From NCBI RefSeq assembly GCF_049675895.1, contig NZ_CP183834.1:1736001-1800000 (forward strand): a stretch of 64,000 nucleotides of DNA. The letters are read 5' to 3'. Positions 8,870 through 17,783 of this stretch are shown here, piece after piece. The DNA is from Ampullimonas aquatilis (GTDB lineage Bacteria; Pseudomonadota; Gammaproteobacteria; Burkholderiales; Burkholderiaceae_D). Position 1 is the first letter of the stretch, and the number at the start of each line of letters is the position of its first letter. The notes beneath the pieces are model-generated. The model ran no database searches. It had not been told where the DNA came from and saw nothing but the letters and a program-made list of their open reading frames with translations. Made by a program: the position numbers and the translations under genes.

Positions 8870-9907
8870 ATGATTCATGGTGATATTTCGAGCAGTAATG
8901 ACACCGTTGGTGTCGCCGTGGTCAACTACAAAATGCCACGACTGCACAGCAAGGCGGAGGTTCTGGACAACGCGCAAAAGATTGCAACGATGCTGATAGG
9001 CATGAAGGCCGGTTTGCCGGGGCTGGATCTGGTGATCTTTCCTGAATACAGCACCCACGGCATCATGTACGACAGCCAGGAAATGTATGACACTGCGGCC
9101 ACAGTGCCGGGTGCTGAAACCGAAATTTTTGCCGCAGCTTGCCGCAAGGCCAAGGTTTGGGGCGTCTTTTCACTCACCGGTGAGCAACACGAACAACACC
9201 CGCATAAAGCGCCCTATAACACGCTGATCCTGATGAACGATCAGGGGGAGATTGTGCAGAAGTATCGCAAGATCATGCCCTGGACGCCGATTGAAGGCTG
9301 GTATCCCGGTGATAAAACCTATGTCAGCGATGGCCCCAAGGGCATGAAGATCAGCCTCATCATCTGTGACGATGGCAACTACCCCGAGATCTGGCGCGAC
9401 TGTGCCATGAAAGGTGCCGAACTCATCATCCGTTGCCAGGGCTATATGTACCCGGCCAAAGAACAGCAGATCCTGATCTCCAAAGCCATGGCCTTTGCCA
9501 ATAACACCTATGTGGCAGTTGCCAACGCAGCAGGCTTTGATGGTGTGTATTCCTACTTTGGCCATTCCGCCATCATTGGCTTTGATGGCCGCACCCTGGG
9601 TGAATGTGGCGAAGAAGAAATGGGCATTCAATACGCCGCCTTGTCCAAACATTTGATCCGAGATTTTCGTCGTCATGGTCAATCAGAAAATCACCTGTTC
9701 AAACTGCTGCATCGCGGTTATACCGGCCTGATCAATTCCAAGGAAGGCGAGCAAGGCGTCGCCACCTGCCCTTATGAGTTTTATGCCCAATGGATCAAAG
9801 ACCCCGAAGCCACGCGCAAACAAGTGGAAGCCATTACGCGCGATACCGTTGGTACTAAAGAAGCACCGATTGCCGGCATCCCCTATACGGGCAGTGGCAT
9901 TAGCTGA
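8870..9907 (+). CDS. amiE: Aliphatic amidase
   Basis: Nitrilase-superfamily enzyme that hydrolyses short aliphatic amides to the acid and ammonia. The sequence follows Pseudomonas aeruginosa AmiE almost without gaps from HGDISSSNDTVGVAVVNY onward. The Glu-Lys-Cys triad falls at the family positions E59, K134 and C166 (FPEYS, YRKIMPW, IICDDGNY). ATG 8870 is chosen because TAAGGAG ends 6 bases before it; the in-frame TTG at 8831 lacks this. At 345 residues it has normal length. A formamidase of the AmiF branch is possible, but the AmiE resemblance is stronger. Last gene of the amide operon. Confidence 0.92.
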   Translation: MIHGDISSSNDTVGVAVVNYKMPRLHSKAEVLDNAQKIATMLIGMKAGLPGLDLVIFPEYSTHGIMYDSQEMYDTAATVPGAETEIFAAACRKAKVWGVFSLTGEQHEQHPHKAPYNTLILMNDQGEIVQKYRKIMPWTPIEGWYPGDKTYVSDGPKGMKISLIICDDGNYPEIWRDCAMKGAELIIRCQGYMYPAKEQQILISKAMAFANNTYVAVANAAGFDGVYSYFGHSAIIGFDGRTLGECGEEEMGIQYAALSKHLIRDFRRHGQSENHLFKLLHRGYTGLINSKEGEQGVATCPYEFYAQWIKDPEATRKQVEAITRDTVGTKEAPIAGIPYTGSGIS

Positions 9908-9999
9908 GTTAACGAGGAGGTGTGCGACGAGACCATGGTTAGTGGCCACGTAAAAACATGGCCGGCTGACAGTTGCAAAAGTGTTAGGTCGCTAGATTG

Positions 10000-10036
10000 G
10001 CGGTAGGTCTGTGAGAGCGGACTTACCGCATTTTTT
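10000..10036 (+). terminator. Rho-independent terminator of the amide operon
   Basis: Stem GCGGTAGGTC (10000-10009) pairs with GACTTACCGC (10020-10029) with one G-U pair, and TTTTTT follows at 10031. It lies 92 bases after amiE. Between them, GAGGAGG at about 9914 resembles a strong ribosome binding site but leads to no long frame. Confidence 0.8.
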
Positions 10037-10106
10037 AATTTAGGGTAATCAGAAATCAAAACTCTAAGCTAAAAACAATACCTCTTCTAAAATAATTAGA
10101 CGCTAT

Positions 10107-11114
10107 CTAACCAAAGTAGGTTGCCCCTTCAAATATCTCAATAGCTAATAAGGGAATAGCACGTTCAGTGGCGTCAAGAAATGAGGTAATTACAAAAGCA
10201 ATATCTGTGGGTTTCAATACTTCAATTAATAACTCGGGTTCGTATCTAGAAATATTTGAAAGTATAAATAGTGCGCCTATATGCGAAGCAATTCTTGGTA
10301 ATAAATTAACTTCAGACTTATTCAGTAAGTCGTACCATGTGGCATCGTTTCGCCACATTAAATCTCGCCACAAATGCTTGTGGCAAAAAGAAGATACATC
10401 ATCATGGTCGTTTGGTCGACGCAATACTCTTAGGGTATAAGGGGCAGCATACTCACAATACTCACTCATCCACGGTAACAACTCACGCCAACGTTTCTCA
10501 AAGTCAGTTGCACTAAGAGTATGAATTTCATATTTTAAAAAAATATCTCTATCGAAACACGCATCGACATTTACGCTTGCAATAATTTGTTCTTGTTTAG
10601 CAATAATACTGTATTCATCGTATATCTCAGGAATTTGCGCCAACATTTCTGATAGAGTCATTTCCTTTTTCTTTAGATATGAAGAATGTTGATTTCCTGA
10701 GGCTTCAATAATTTTAGGGAAAGTTCCATTAGTTGATATGGAGGCTGAACAACGTAATAAATCCGAATTAGCTTTAAAACTTAGCCCATGTGTGGGTTTC
10801 CCTGCATCTCCTTTAGTTATAAGTAGTGCTGCCCTAATCAAATTGAGCGATGAATAATAAAGTAGTAAAGGTCGAGTTAACTCAGAACAATTCATTGAAG
10901 CTTCATGCAACTCCAAACTTTGTCTAATTCTTAAACTTATACTTGTAATAGTTGATAACTTGGTATCAAGTTGCTTTTTTATAGCAATACGTCCTAAATT
11001 ATCAAGAGTGCCTATTTTTTGAATATACTTCCAAGGATCTGTATCAGGATTTCCTTTACGTATGTATTTACCTCTTTGAAACGAACCACCATAAGGAATA
11101 TCGAAAGGCCCCAT
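10107..11114 (-). CDS. YaaC-like protein of unknown function
   Basis: 335 residues with no signal peptide or membrane segment. The central LTRPLLLYYSSLNLIRAALLI followed by HGLSF, and the C-terminal FLDATERAIPLLAIEIF, resemble the YaaC family, whose function is not known. The gene is clearly more AT-rich than its neighbours and uses A/T-ending codons, which suggests recent transfer. It lies head-on against the amide operon terminator and upstream of a VapBC module, so the stretch 10040-11900 looks like accessory DNA. YaaC-like genes are sometimes found near defence systems, but no defence role is shown here. Confidence 0.6.
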   Translation of the reverse strand: MGPFDIPYGGSFQRGKYIRKGNPDTDPWKYIQKIGTLDNLGRIAIKKQLDTKLSTITSISLRIRQSLELHEASMNCSELTRPLLLYYSSLNLIRAALLITKGDAGKPTHGLSFKANSDLLRCSASISTNGTFPKIIEASGNQHSSYLKKKEMTLSEMLAQIPEIYDEYSIIAKQEQIIASVNVDACFDRDIFLKYEIHTLSATDFEKRWRELLPWMSEYCEYAAPYTLRVLRRPNDHDDVSSFCHKHLWRDLMWRNDATWYDLLNKSEVNLLPRIASHIGALFILSNISRYEPELLIEVLKPTDIAFVITSFLDATERAIPLLAIEIFEGATYFG

Positions 11115-11198
11115 TTATTGTTCCAATAATTTAATAAAAAACATCAAAGTAAGTGGCTCTAAAGAACCCAGAGACTATAAACCGCCTTCTATATCAAT

Positions 11199-11618
11199 CT
11201 ATACCACCCAATCCTCAATTCGTAATCCTGCAATCCGCTCAAACTCTCGTGTGTTGTGTGTCACCAGCGTGGCATCTTCAGCCAAAGCGTGACAGGCAAT
11301 CCAAAGATCATTGGCACCAATCGGAGTTCCAGCCTCTTTAAGCCGCGTGAACTGTTCAGCATAATGTCGACAAATCGCAGGCTCCGCTGGATACAGCACG
11401 GTCACTTGTCTTGCCAATGCTTCCAGACGACGTAGCACTTCTGTTTTTCGATTACTGCGTTCAGCACCTTTGAGTAATTCAGCCCAGGTAATAAATGACA
11501 TTGAGATACTGCTTTCCTCTGGCAAGGCATCGACACGTTCGACAATGTTGATTGGTCGTTGTTTGATGAGATAAATCAGGATGTTGGTATCAAGCAGGTA
11601 ATTTGTCACCTCAGCCAT
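11199..11618 (-). CDS. vapC: VapC-type PIN-domain toxin ribonuclease
   Basis: PIN-domain endoribonuclease toxin; many VapC proteins cut initiator tRNA. The acidic active-site residues are visible in LLDTNILIYL near the N-terminus, TWAELLKGAE in the middle and GANDLWIACHA near residue 100. VTHNTREFERI follows, as usual. The start is taken as ATG 11618, which overlaps the vapB stop in TGATG; a GTG at 11621 is also in frame. Translational coupling to vapB is therefore likely. Confidence 0.9.
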   Translation of the reverse strand: MAEVTNYLLDTNILIYLIKQRPINIVERVDALPEESSISMSFITWAELLKGAERSNRKTEVLRRLEALARQVTVLYPAEPAICRHYAEQFTRLKEAGTPIGANDLWIACHALAEDATLVTHNTREFERIAGLRIEDWVV

Positions 11619-11872
11619 CACAATGAATCCCGCTCCTGCATCGGCAGAGATGTCGCTTGTTCAGACTCAAGAGCCTGAATAAAGTCATCGTCAAAATCCT
11701 GCAATGCCAAAAGCAATGCAGCTCCTCGTTTTGCAGTTATGGGATGGAGTACGAGATCACCTTGTTGATTACGAAAGATTTGTACTTGATCGGTGTCCAG
11801 ACGAAATTCGGCCGGTATGCGGACGGCCTGACTATTGCCGTTCATGAAGACTCGCGTAGTGGAATGACTCAT
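11618..11872 (-). CDS. vapB: VapB-type antitoxin
   Basis: 84-residue antitoxin with an N-terminal AbrB/SpoVT (swapped-hairpin) DNA-binding domain: RVFMNGNSQAVRIPAEFRL is a classic VapB opening. The acidic C-terminus should wrap the VapC active site. GAGGTG lies a few bases before ATG 11872. It overlaps vapC and probably represses the operon through the palindrome upstream. Confidence 0.9.
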   Translation of the reverse strand: MSHSTTRVFMNGNSQAVRIPAEFRLDTDQVQIFRNQQGDLVLHPITAKRGAALLLALQDFDDDFIQALESEQATSLPMQERDSL

Positions 11873-11891
11873 TTTTCACCTCTATTGTGTG

Positions 11892-11903
11892 TACATATAT
11901 GTA
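11892..11903. promoter_or_regulatory. Palindrome upstream of vapBC, candidate VapB operator
   Basis: TACATATATGTA is a perfect 12-base palindrome 20 bases before the vapB start, in an AT-rich leader. VapB antitoxins usually bind such palindromes with VapC to repress their own promoter. The assignment is from position and symmetry only. Confidence 0.5.
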
Positions 11904-12008
11904 TGTATCTTAAAATTAATCAATTAAATTGACAAGTACAAATTGATACCAAACTACGCTCAAAATAATTAAAAGCCTATACTCGAATAGGGTATAAGTC
12001 ATATTTAA

Positions 12009-12033
12009 CTCCTTAAGTGCGTATATTAAGGAT
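12009..12033. repeat. Copy A of a dispersed AAGTGCGTA element
   Basis: CTCCTTAAGTGC followed by GTATATTAAGGAT. CCTTAA (12011-12016) and TTAAGG (12026-12031) form a perfect inverted repeat around GTGCGTATA. Related sequences occur in three other intergenic places in this window (near 24586, 47986 and 50931). Confidence 0.45.
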
Positions 12034-12071
12034 GCTTTAAATTACACCCCGATAGTATCCATTAAGCTGAA

Positions 12072-14819
12072 TCATCGCCCATACCAGTAACGCGCATGGC
12101 TGAGTCGATAGATATCGGTCGTAAATTGATCGGCAGATGTTTGGCTATTCAACTCAAAATGCAATGCACCGGTCTGGTCGGTACGCAATGTGTTGAGCCC
12201 GAGTTGCTGATAACGTGCCGCCACCTCCGCAGCCGGATGTCCATAGCGATTGCGATAACCCATCTGAAATATGGTGAGTTTGGGTGATAGTGCCGCTAAA
12301 AAAATGTCGCTTGAACTGGTCTTGCTGCCATGATGTGGGGCCATGAGCAAGGTGGTGTGCAGGCTGCTCGAGTCTGCAGTGCGTGCCAGTAACTCAAGCT
12401 CCTGATCGGCCTCCATATCACCGGGCAAGATGATTTGCTGTTGACCGATACGCACCCGCAAGACACAACTGCGTGCATTGGTCTTGAGTTTTTGATATTC
12501 ATAACTCGTGGCAGTTGGATGCAGCACCGCAAAGTCAACACCATCCCATTGCCAGGACTGACCAGCCTCACAGCGTTGGATCACTGGGTTGCGGTTGACC
12601 AAGTTATTATTGATTGGAGATTGCCGATTCAGTGGCTGGGTTTGTCGTTGTTTTTGTGACTGACTCATTGACTGACTCGCGATCTGAACATCATGGTTGC
12701 TATTGGGCACAATGCCTTGCGCCACCAGCCACGGTAACTCAATCGAGCTACTCAACCAGCCAACCGGCAGGGTTTGCATGATGGACGCCAGACCACCGGA
12801 ATGATCATTATCACGATGGCTGACCATCAGTCCATCAAGGGCTTGAATACCACGGGCACGCAGATACGGCACGATGGTGCGATTGCCCGCATTGGATTCT
12901 TCATTGAATTGTGGGCCGGTGTCATAGAGCAGGCGATGTCGAGCTGTCTCCAGCAAAATGGCATTGCCCTGACCAATATCAATCACCGTCATCCACAACT
13001 GCCCTGCTGCTGGCCGCGCTGGCTGATTGAACAAGAGCGGCAGACAAGCCAGGATTCCAATCGCTCGGATGGGCCAACGCCATGTGCTATGCAAAGGCGC
13101 AAACAGGATGATCAAACCCATCCCCGCCAGCAAGACCAGCAAGATGGGAGGTTGTGCGGCTTGCCAGCTCACCAGTGGCCATGCCAGAAGCCAGTTGATC
13201 CATTGTGCAAGCAGACTGAACAAGGTTGCCGCCAGCGTCCATAACGGTTGTGCCAGCAAATCGGGTAACAAACTTGCCAACAAGCTTATCGGTGTGATGA
13301 CAAAGCTGATTAAAGGAATCGCCAGTGCATTGGCCAATGGGCCAATGAATGACACCTGCTGAAACAGCAGCAGGGTCAATGGCAGCAGACCCAGTGTGAC
13401 CGCCAGTTGGGCACGTGTGGCTGACTGCAAAGTCAGCCAACACTGCTGCAGTTTGCTGATAGGTTTTGGGTCTTGTTTTGGATTTACCAGACTATGAATC
13501 AAGATCGCTCTGCCTTGCCACATCAACAAAGCCACAGCAGCAAATGACAACCAGAAACCCGCTGCCATCACCGCCCAGGGATCACACAACAACACCACAA
13601 GTAACGCCAGACACAGTACATGACTGGCCGGTGGACGACGTTTGAGCAGCATGGCGACGATGACGACGGCCAACATCAATAAGGTTCTTTGTGCGGGAAT
13701 CCCCAGCCCGGCCAAGAGTGCATACGCGAGCGCCATCACACCACCGCCAACCGCACCGACCAATGGCGCTGGAATGAGCAAGGGTAAAGGTGTCTTGAGC
13801 CAGCTCACCAGCCAGAATGAATGACGCCAAAGTGCCGCAATCAAACTGCCACACAACCAGGCGAGCATGGTGATATGCACACCCGAAATCGCCACCAGAT
13901 GACTGATGGCGGCGGTGTTGAAGCGCTGCCAGTCAGCATTGCTGATACTTTGTTGATCCCCCACCACGAGCGCGACAATCACGCCCGCATAGGGCTGATT
14001 GCTCAATGCAGTTTGAATGCGGGCGCGGATGGCATAGCGCCATTGCTCAATGACAGTCAGATCAAGCCAACGCTGCAGCCGTTGTGGCCAACTGAGTTGC
14101 ACGACATCCAGCAACACAGCGGCAGGCTTGTCACGCAGATAACCCGTAGCGCGAATGCCCTCTTCCATCAACCAGTATTCGTAGTCAAAACCATATGGGT
14201 TAGCATTGCCATGTGGTCGTTTGAGGCGCACCGTCATCTGCCATAGTTGGCCGGGTTGAATATTGGCTGGGCCATGGATATTGGCGCTGAAGGGAGTCGC
14301 ATCATCCTGTCCAAACCCGCCTTCGTGATACCAGGAAAGCGCCAGATGGCTGGGAATCTGCTGCGCCAACCCGGGTGTTTCGACTTGCAGGACATGCACC
14401 TGAAAACGTAGACCACGTTCAAAGGTTGTAGGTAACGAGTTGATGCTGGCGAGGATGCGCACATCCTGTCCTTCCAGTAATAAAGGCAATGCCTCACGCA
14501 AGCGCCAGTCAGCACGCCAACTGGCCCAGGCAAAGCCCAGTACCACGGCCAGCAGCAGGATGGGCAAACCTTGCAAACAGCGCGTGAAAAATTGGATGAT
14601 GGATTGTGAGCCTGACGTGCCGGCTTGATTGAACCTTGATTTCAAACTGTGGTGGCAGAGGTGAATGATAAGCGCCACCACCAACAGGGCTGCCATGATC
14701 GACCAGCTCTGCGTTTGCCATAACGCAGCTTCCTGTTGCAAGCCAATACAGCCAAGCAAAAAGCCCAGTGTGAAGATCATCAAACAACTGATATGCCACC
14801 GCGCTGGCGTGACCGTCAT
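12072..14819 (-). CDS. comEC: ComEC/Rec2 family DNA uptake channel
   Basis: Inner-membrane channel that passes single-stranded DNA into the cytoplasm during natural transformation. About 915 residues with the three expected parts: an N-terminal OB-like periplasmic region (DUF4131), a central competence domain with many membrane helices (ISGVHITMLAWL is characteristic), and a C-terminal metallo-beta-lactamase-like domain (DIGQGNAILLE, VSHRDNDHSGGL, LMAPHHGSKTSS). ATG 14819 (MTVTPARWHI) lies 4 bases after the tatD stop and is preferred; a longer frame would overlap tatD. Last gene of the lolC-lolD-tatD-comEC run, without a clear terminator. Confidence 0.93.
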   Translation of the reverse strand: MTVTPARWHISCLMIFTLGFLLGCIGLQQEAALWQTQSWSIMAALLVVALIIHLCHHSLKSRFNQAGTSGSQSIIQFFTRCLQGLPILLLAVVLGFAWASWRADWRLREALPLLLEGQDVRILASINSLPTTFERGLRFQVHVLQVETPGLAQQIPSHLALSWYHEGGFGQDDATPFSANIHGPANIQPGQLWQMTVRLKRPHGNANPYGFDYEYWLMEEGIRATGYLRDKPAAVLLDVVQLSWPQRLQRWLDLTVIEQWRYAIRARIQTALSNQPYAGVIVALVVGDQQSISNADWQRFNTAAISHLVAISGVHITMLAWLCGSLIAALWRHSFWLVSWLKTPLPLLIPAPLVGAVGGGVMALAYALLAGLGIPAQRTLLMLAVVIVAMLLKRRPPASHVLCLALLVVLLCDPWAVMAAGFWLSFAAVALLMWQGRAILIHSLVNPKQDPKPISKLQQCWLTLQSATRAQLAVTLGLLPLTLLLFQQVSFIGPLANALAIPLISFVITPISLLASLLPDLLAQPLWTLAATLFSLLAQWINWLLAWPLVSWQAAQPPILLVLLAGMGLIILFAPLHSTWRWPIRAIGILACLPLLFNQPARPAAGQLWMTVIDIGQGNAILLETARHRLLYDTGPQFNEESNAGNRTIVPYLRARGIQALDGLMVSHRDNDHSGGLASIMQTLPVGWLSSSIELPWLVAQGIVPNSNHDVQIASQSMSQSQKQRQTQPLNRQSPINNNLVNRNPVIQRCEAGQSWQWDGVDFAVLHPTATSYEYQKLKTNARSCVLRVRIGQQQIILPGDMEADQELELLARTADSSSLHTTLLMAPHHGSKTSSSDIFLAALSPKLTIFQMGYRNRYGHPAAEVAARYQQLGLNTLRTDQTGALHFELNSQTSADQFTTDIYRLSHARYWYGR

Positions 14820-14823
14820 GGTG

Positions 14824-15672
14824 TCAGTGCGTGATTCCAGACAATGCCAGACGCGGCAACACTGCCAGCGCATTGGCACAGGTTTGCGTGGCAATGGTCG
14901 CCACAGTCACACCACGTAGTTCAGCCAACACTTGAGCAATACGCGGTAACTCAGCCGGGGTATTGCGTGGTTTGCTGATGGGCTGACTGGTCGGGTTATC
15001 TGCGGTTGCTTCGTTCATCAACCAGCTCGGGGCAATGTCCGGTGCATCGGTTTCCAGCACAAGGGCATCGAGTGGTAGCTCGGCAGCCAAACGACGAATC
15101 TGCAAGGCGCGCGTAAAGGTCATCGCACCACCAAAGCCGAGTTTAAAACCCAGTGCGAGATACGCCTCGGCTTGCTGCACACTGCCATTAAAGGCATGAG
15201 CAATCCCACCGACCGGCCTGAAACGGCGCAATTGTTTGAGTACCTGATCCTGTGAGCGACGCACATGCAGGATCACCGGCAAACCAAACTCGGTGGCGAT
15301 ACGGACCTGTTCCGCATAAAAATATTCCTGCTTTTCTTTGAGGGGGTTTTGAGTCAGTTCGGGGACAAAATAGTCCAGGCCAATTTCACCAATCCCCACA
15401 AAGTGAGAATCATTGAGTGCTGAGTTGATGGCATCACGCAAAGCCTGCAGATCACTTTCAAGCGCTTGTGCCACATACATCGGATGAATGCCCAGCGCGT
15501 AATGCAAGCCAAAATGATGCGCAGCCAGATCACGCACCACGGCAAAATTGGCGCGCTCCACCGCTGGCACGACTATCTGTTGCACACCCAGTGCCTGCGC
15601 CTGACTGATGACTGCCGCCTGATCGACAGCAAATTCAGCAGCATCAAGATGGCAATGGGTGTCGATCAGCAT
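14824..15672 (-). CDS. tatD: TatD family metal-dependent DNase
   Basis: 282-residue TIM-barrel hydrolase of the TatD family (3'-5' exonuclease or deoxyribonuclease, possibly D-aminoacyl-tRNA deacylase-related activity). Metal-binding motifs are seen at MLIDTHCHLD, GEIGLDYF, ILHVRR, HAFNGS and LETDAPDIAP. The ATG is 3 bases after the lolD stop and the gene is followed 4 bases later by comEC, so all are probably co-transcribed. An insertion after LETDAPDIAP (ATADNPTSQPISKPRNTPAE) is within family variation. Confidence 0.93.
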   Translation of the reverse strand: MLIDTHCHLDAAEFAVDQAAVISQAQALGVQQIVVPAVERANFAVVRDLAAHHFGLHYALGIHPMYVAQALESDLQALRDAINSALNDSHFVGIGEIGLDYFVPELTQNPLKEKQEYFYAEQVRIATEFGLPVILHVRRSQDQVLKQLRRFRPVGGIAHAFNGSVQQAEAYLALGFKLGFGGAMTFTRALQIRRLAAELPLDALVLETDAPDIAPSWLMNEATADNPTSQPISKPRNTPAELPRIAQVLAELRGVTVATIATQTCANALAVLPRLALSGITH

Positions 15673-15675
15673 GCG

Positions 15676-16353
15676 TTAAATGAAGTGCCCGTGGCGCAGT
15701 CGCAGAATACGATCACAACGCTCTGCCAAGGCCATATCATGCGTGACGATAATAAAGCTGGTTTGCAGTGTGCGTGACAAGTCGAGCATCAACTCAAACA
15801 CCTGCTCGGCCGTACTGGTATCCAGATTGCCGGTCGGCTCATCGGCCAACACACAGGCGGGATCACTGACCAAGGCACGCGCCAGTGCCACCCGTTGCCT
15901 TTCACCACCCGATAATTCACTGGGGCGATGTGTCAAGCGTTCATTCAAACCAACTTTAGTCAGAATGGCTGCTGCTTTGGCCTGGGCTTGCGCTGCAGGC
16001 ATACGCCGAATCAACAAAGGCATGGCGACATTTTCCATGGCGGTGAATTCGGGCAGCAGATGATGAAACTGATAGACAAAGCCCAACGACTGATTGCGCA
16101 GCTGACCACGTTCGGTCTCACCCACGGCAAACATGTCTTTACCCAAAAGACTGACCGTACCCGTGCTTGGGCTATCCAGGCCACCCAGACAATGCAGCAA
16201 GGTGCTTTTACCCGAACCGGAAGCGCCAACGATGGCGATCTTTTCGCCAGCATGAATTTGCAAGTCGATGTCTTTCAGGACGGTCAGGCCTTCGTTGCGG
16301 CCATCATAAAAAGTCTTGCTCAGGCCTTGTGCCTGAAGAATGATCCTACTCAT
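15676..16353 (-). CDS. lolD: Lipoprotein-releasing system ATP-binding protein
   Basis: ATPase of the LolCDE complex, which extracts outer-membrane lipoproteins from the inner membrane. It has Walker A GASGSGKST, signature LSGGERQRVALARAL and Walker B CVLADEPTGNLD; the LLPEFTAMENVAMPLLI stretch is characteristic of LolD. 225 residues is normal length. It overlaps the end of the permease gene by 8 bases, implying coupled translation. Confidence 0.94.
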   Translation of the reverse strand: MSRIILQAQGLSKTFYDGRNEGLTVLKDIDLQIHAGEKIAIVGASGSGKSTLLHCLGGLDSPSTGTVSLLGKDMFAVGETERGQLRNQSLGFVYQFHHLLPEFTAMENVAMPLLIRRMPAAQAQAKAAAILTKVGLNERLTHRPSELSGGERQRVALARALVSDPACVLADEPTGNLDTSTAEQVFELMLDLSRTLQTSFIIVTHDMALAERCDRILRLRHGHFI

Positions 16354-17608
16354 AACGCAGTGCCTCCGCAGGTTTAACCTGTGAGGCCTTGTAGCTGGGA
16401 TAAAGCGTGGCCACCAGACTGAGCACCAGGGACACCATGCCGATCACACCAACGTCAGACCAATTCAGATCCGAAGGCAACTCGCTGATGAAGTAAATGT
16501 CCTTGGGCAAGAATTGCACACCGAGCGCATGCTCAATAGCTGGAATCACAGTATCAATATTTTTGGCCAGTAACACGCCCAGCCCCACGCCAAGACCGGT
16601 CCCCAATAAACCAACCAGCGCACCCTGCACCACAAAGATTTTCATGATCGAACCGGGGCTGGCACCCAAGGTACGCAAGATGGCGATATCGGATTGTTTA
16701 TCGGTCACGGTCATGACCAAGGTTGAAACAAGATTGAACGCAGCAACCGCAATGATGAGCGTCAGGATAATAAACATCATGCGTTTTTCCACCTGTACCG
16801 CAGCAAACCAGGTGCGGTTTTGCCTGGACCAGTCACGAATATACAGTTTGCCTGGCAAGGTGGTGGAGAGCTCTTCGGCCACTTGCGGGGCTTTGTGCAT
16901 ATCGGCAACCTTCAGACGAATGCCGGACACACCCGTAATTTGAAACAGTTTGGCGGCATCATCCATATGAATCACGGCAAGCGCACTATCATATTCAAAA
17001 TGGCCTGATTCGAAGATACCCACTACGGTAAATTGTTTGAGGCGGGGCACCACACCAGTGACGGTAAAGGAGCCTTGTGGCGCAATCAAAGTGATTTTGT
17101 CATTTAAGCCGACGCCCAGCGCTCCCGCCAACTCTTTACCCAGTGCGACACCAAATTCACCTGACTTGAGATTATCGAGCATGCCTTCCTTGAATTGCTG
17201 GTCCAGTTCGGACACTTTAGGTTCCTGATCTGGCACCACACCACGCACCATCACACCGCGCACCACCTCATCGCGCGTCAGCATGGCCTGCGCATTCACA
17301 TAGGGAGCCGCACCTTTGACCGACTTATTTTGCATGGCTTGACTGGCCAGCGCCTGCCAATCGGTAATCGGCTCATCCAGGGTAAAGACTTCAATGTGCG
17401 AAAGTACCGACAGCATGCGGTCACGCACTTCTTTCTGAAAGCCATTCATGACAGACAGCACCACAATCAGCGCGGCAACACCCAGCGCAATACCCAACAT
17501 GGAAATCGTGGAAATGATGGAAATAAAGCCATTACGAGTCGCTTTTTTGGCACGGGTATAGCGCAGGCCAATCAACCACTCGAAAGGTAATTTTGAAAGT
17601 GAGGTCAC
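16346..17608 (-). CDS. lolC: Lipoprotein-releasing system permease LolC/LolE
   Basis: 420-residue inner-membrane permease with an N-terminal transmembrane segment (residues about 28-50), a large periplasmic domain and three C-terminal segments (FtsX-like). The opening FEWLIGLRYTRAKKATRNGFIS is typical of LolC/E. Only one permease gene is present, as in many betaproteobacteria where a single LolF-like protein serves both roles. The start is GTG 17608 without a strong ribosome binding site. First gene of the lolC-lolD-tatD-comEC operon. Confidence 0.92.
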   Translation of the reverse strand: MTSLSKLPFEWLIGLRYTRAKKATRNGFISIISTISMLGIALGVAALIVVLSVMNGFQKEVRDRMLSVLSHIEVFTLDEPITDWQALASQAMQNKSVKGAAPYVNAQAMLTRDEVVRGVMVRGVVPDQEPKVSELDQQFKEGMLDNLKSGEFGVALGKELAGALGVGLNDKITLIAPQGSFTVTGVVPRLKQFTVVGIFESGHFEYDSALAVIHMDDAAKLFQITGVSGIRLKVADMHKAPQVAEELSTTLPGKLYIRDWSRQNRTWFAAVQVEKRMMFIILTLIIAVAAFNLVSTLVMTVTDKQSDIAILRTLGASPGSIMKIFVVQGALVGLLGTGLGVGLGVLLAKNIDTVIPAIEHALGVQFLPKDIYFISELPSDLNWSDVGVIGMVSLVLSLVATLYPSYKASQVKPAEALRYE

Positions 17609-17783
17609 TATGCAGCAGTAGTATGCAAAAGAGCTATTCTAGCTTGCCTGCATCAATCATGACAGGATCCGTCTAATTACAGCATTTTGCTACCCGGCAT
17701 TGTCGCCAACCGATGCAATCACCGGATGAAAGGTATGCATGAATAGGTAACAGAATAGGCAGCAAACCTGGATAGTTATCTTT

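Noticed and set aside
12774..13244. 156-codon plus-strand frame inside comEC
   Set aside because: Shadow of the comEC reading frame; no family resemblance.
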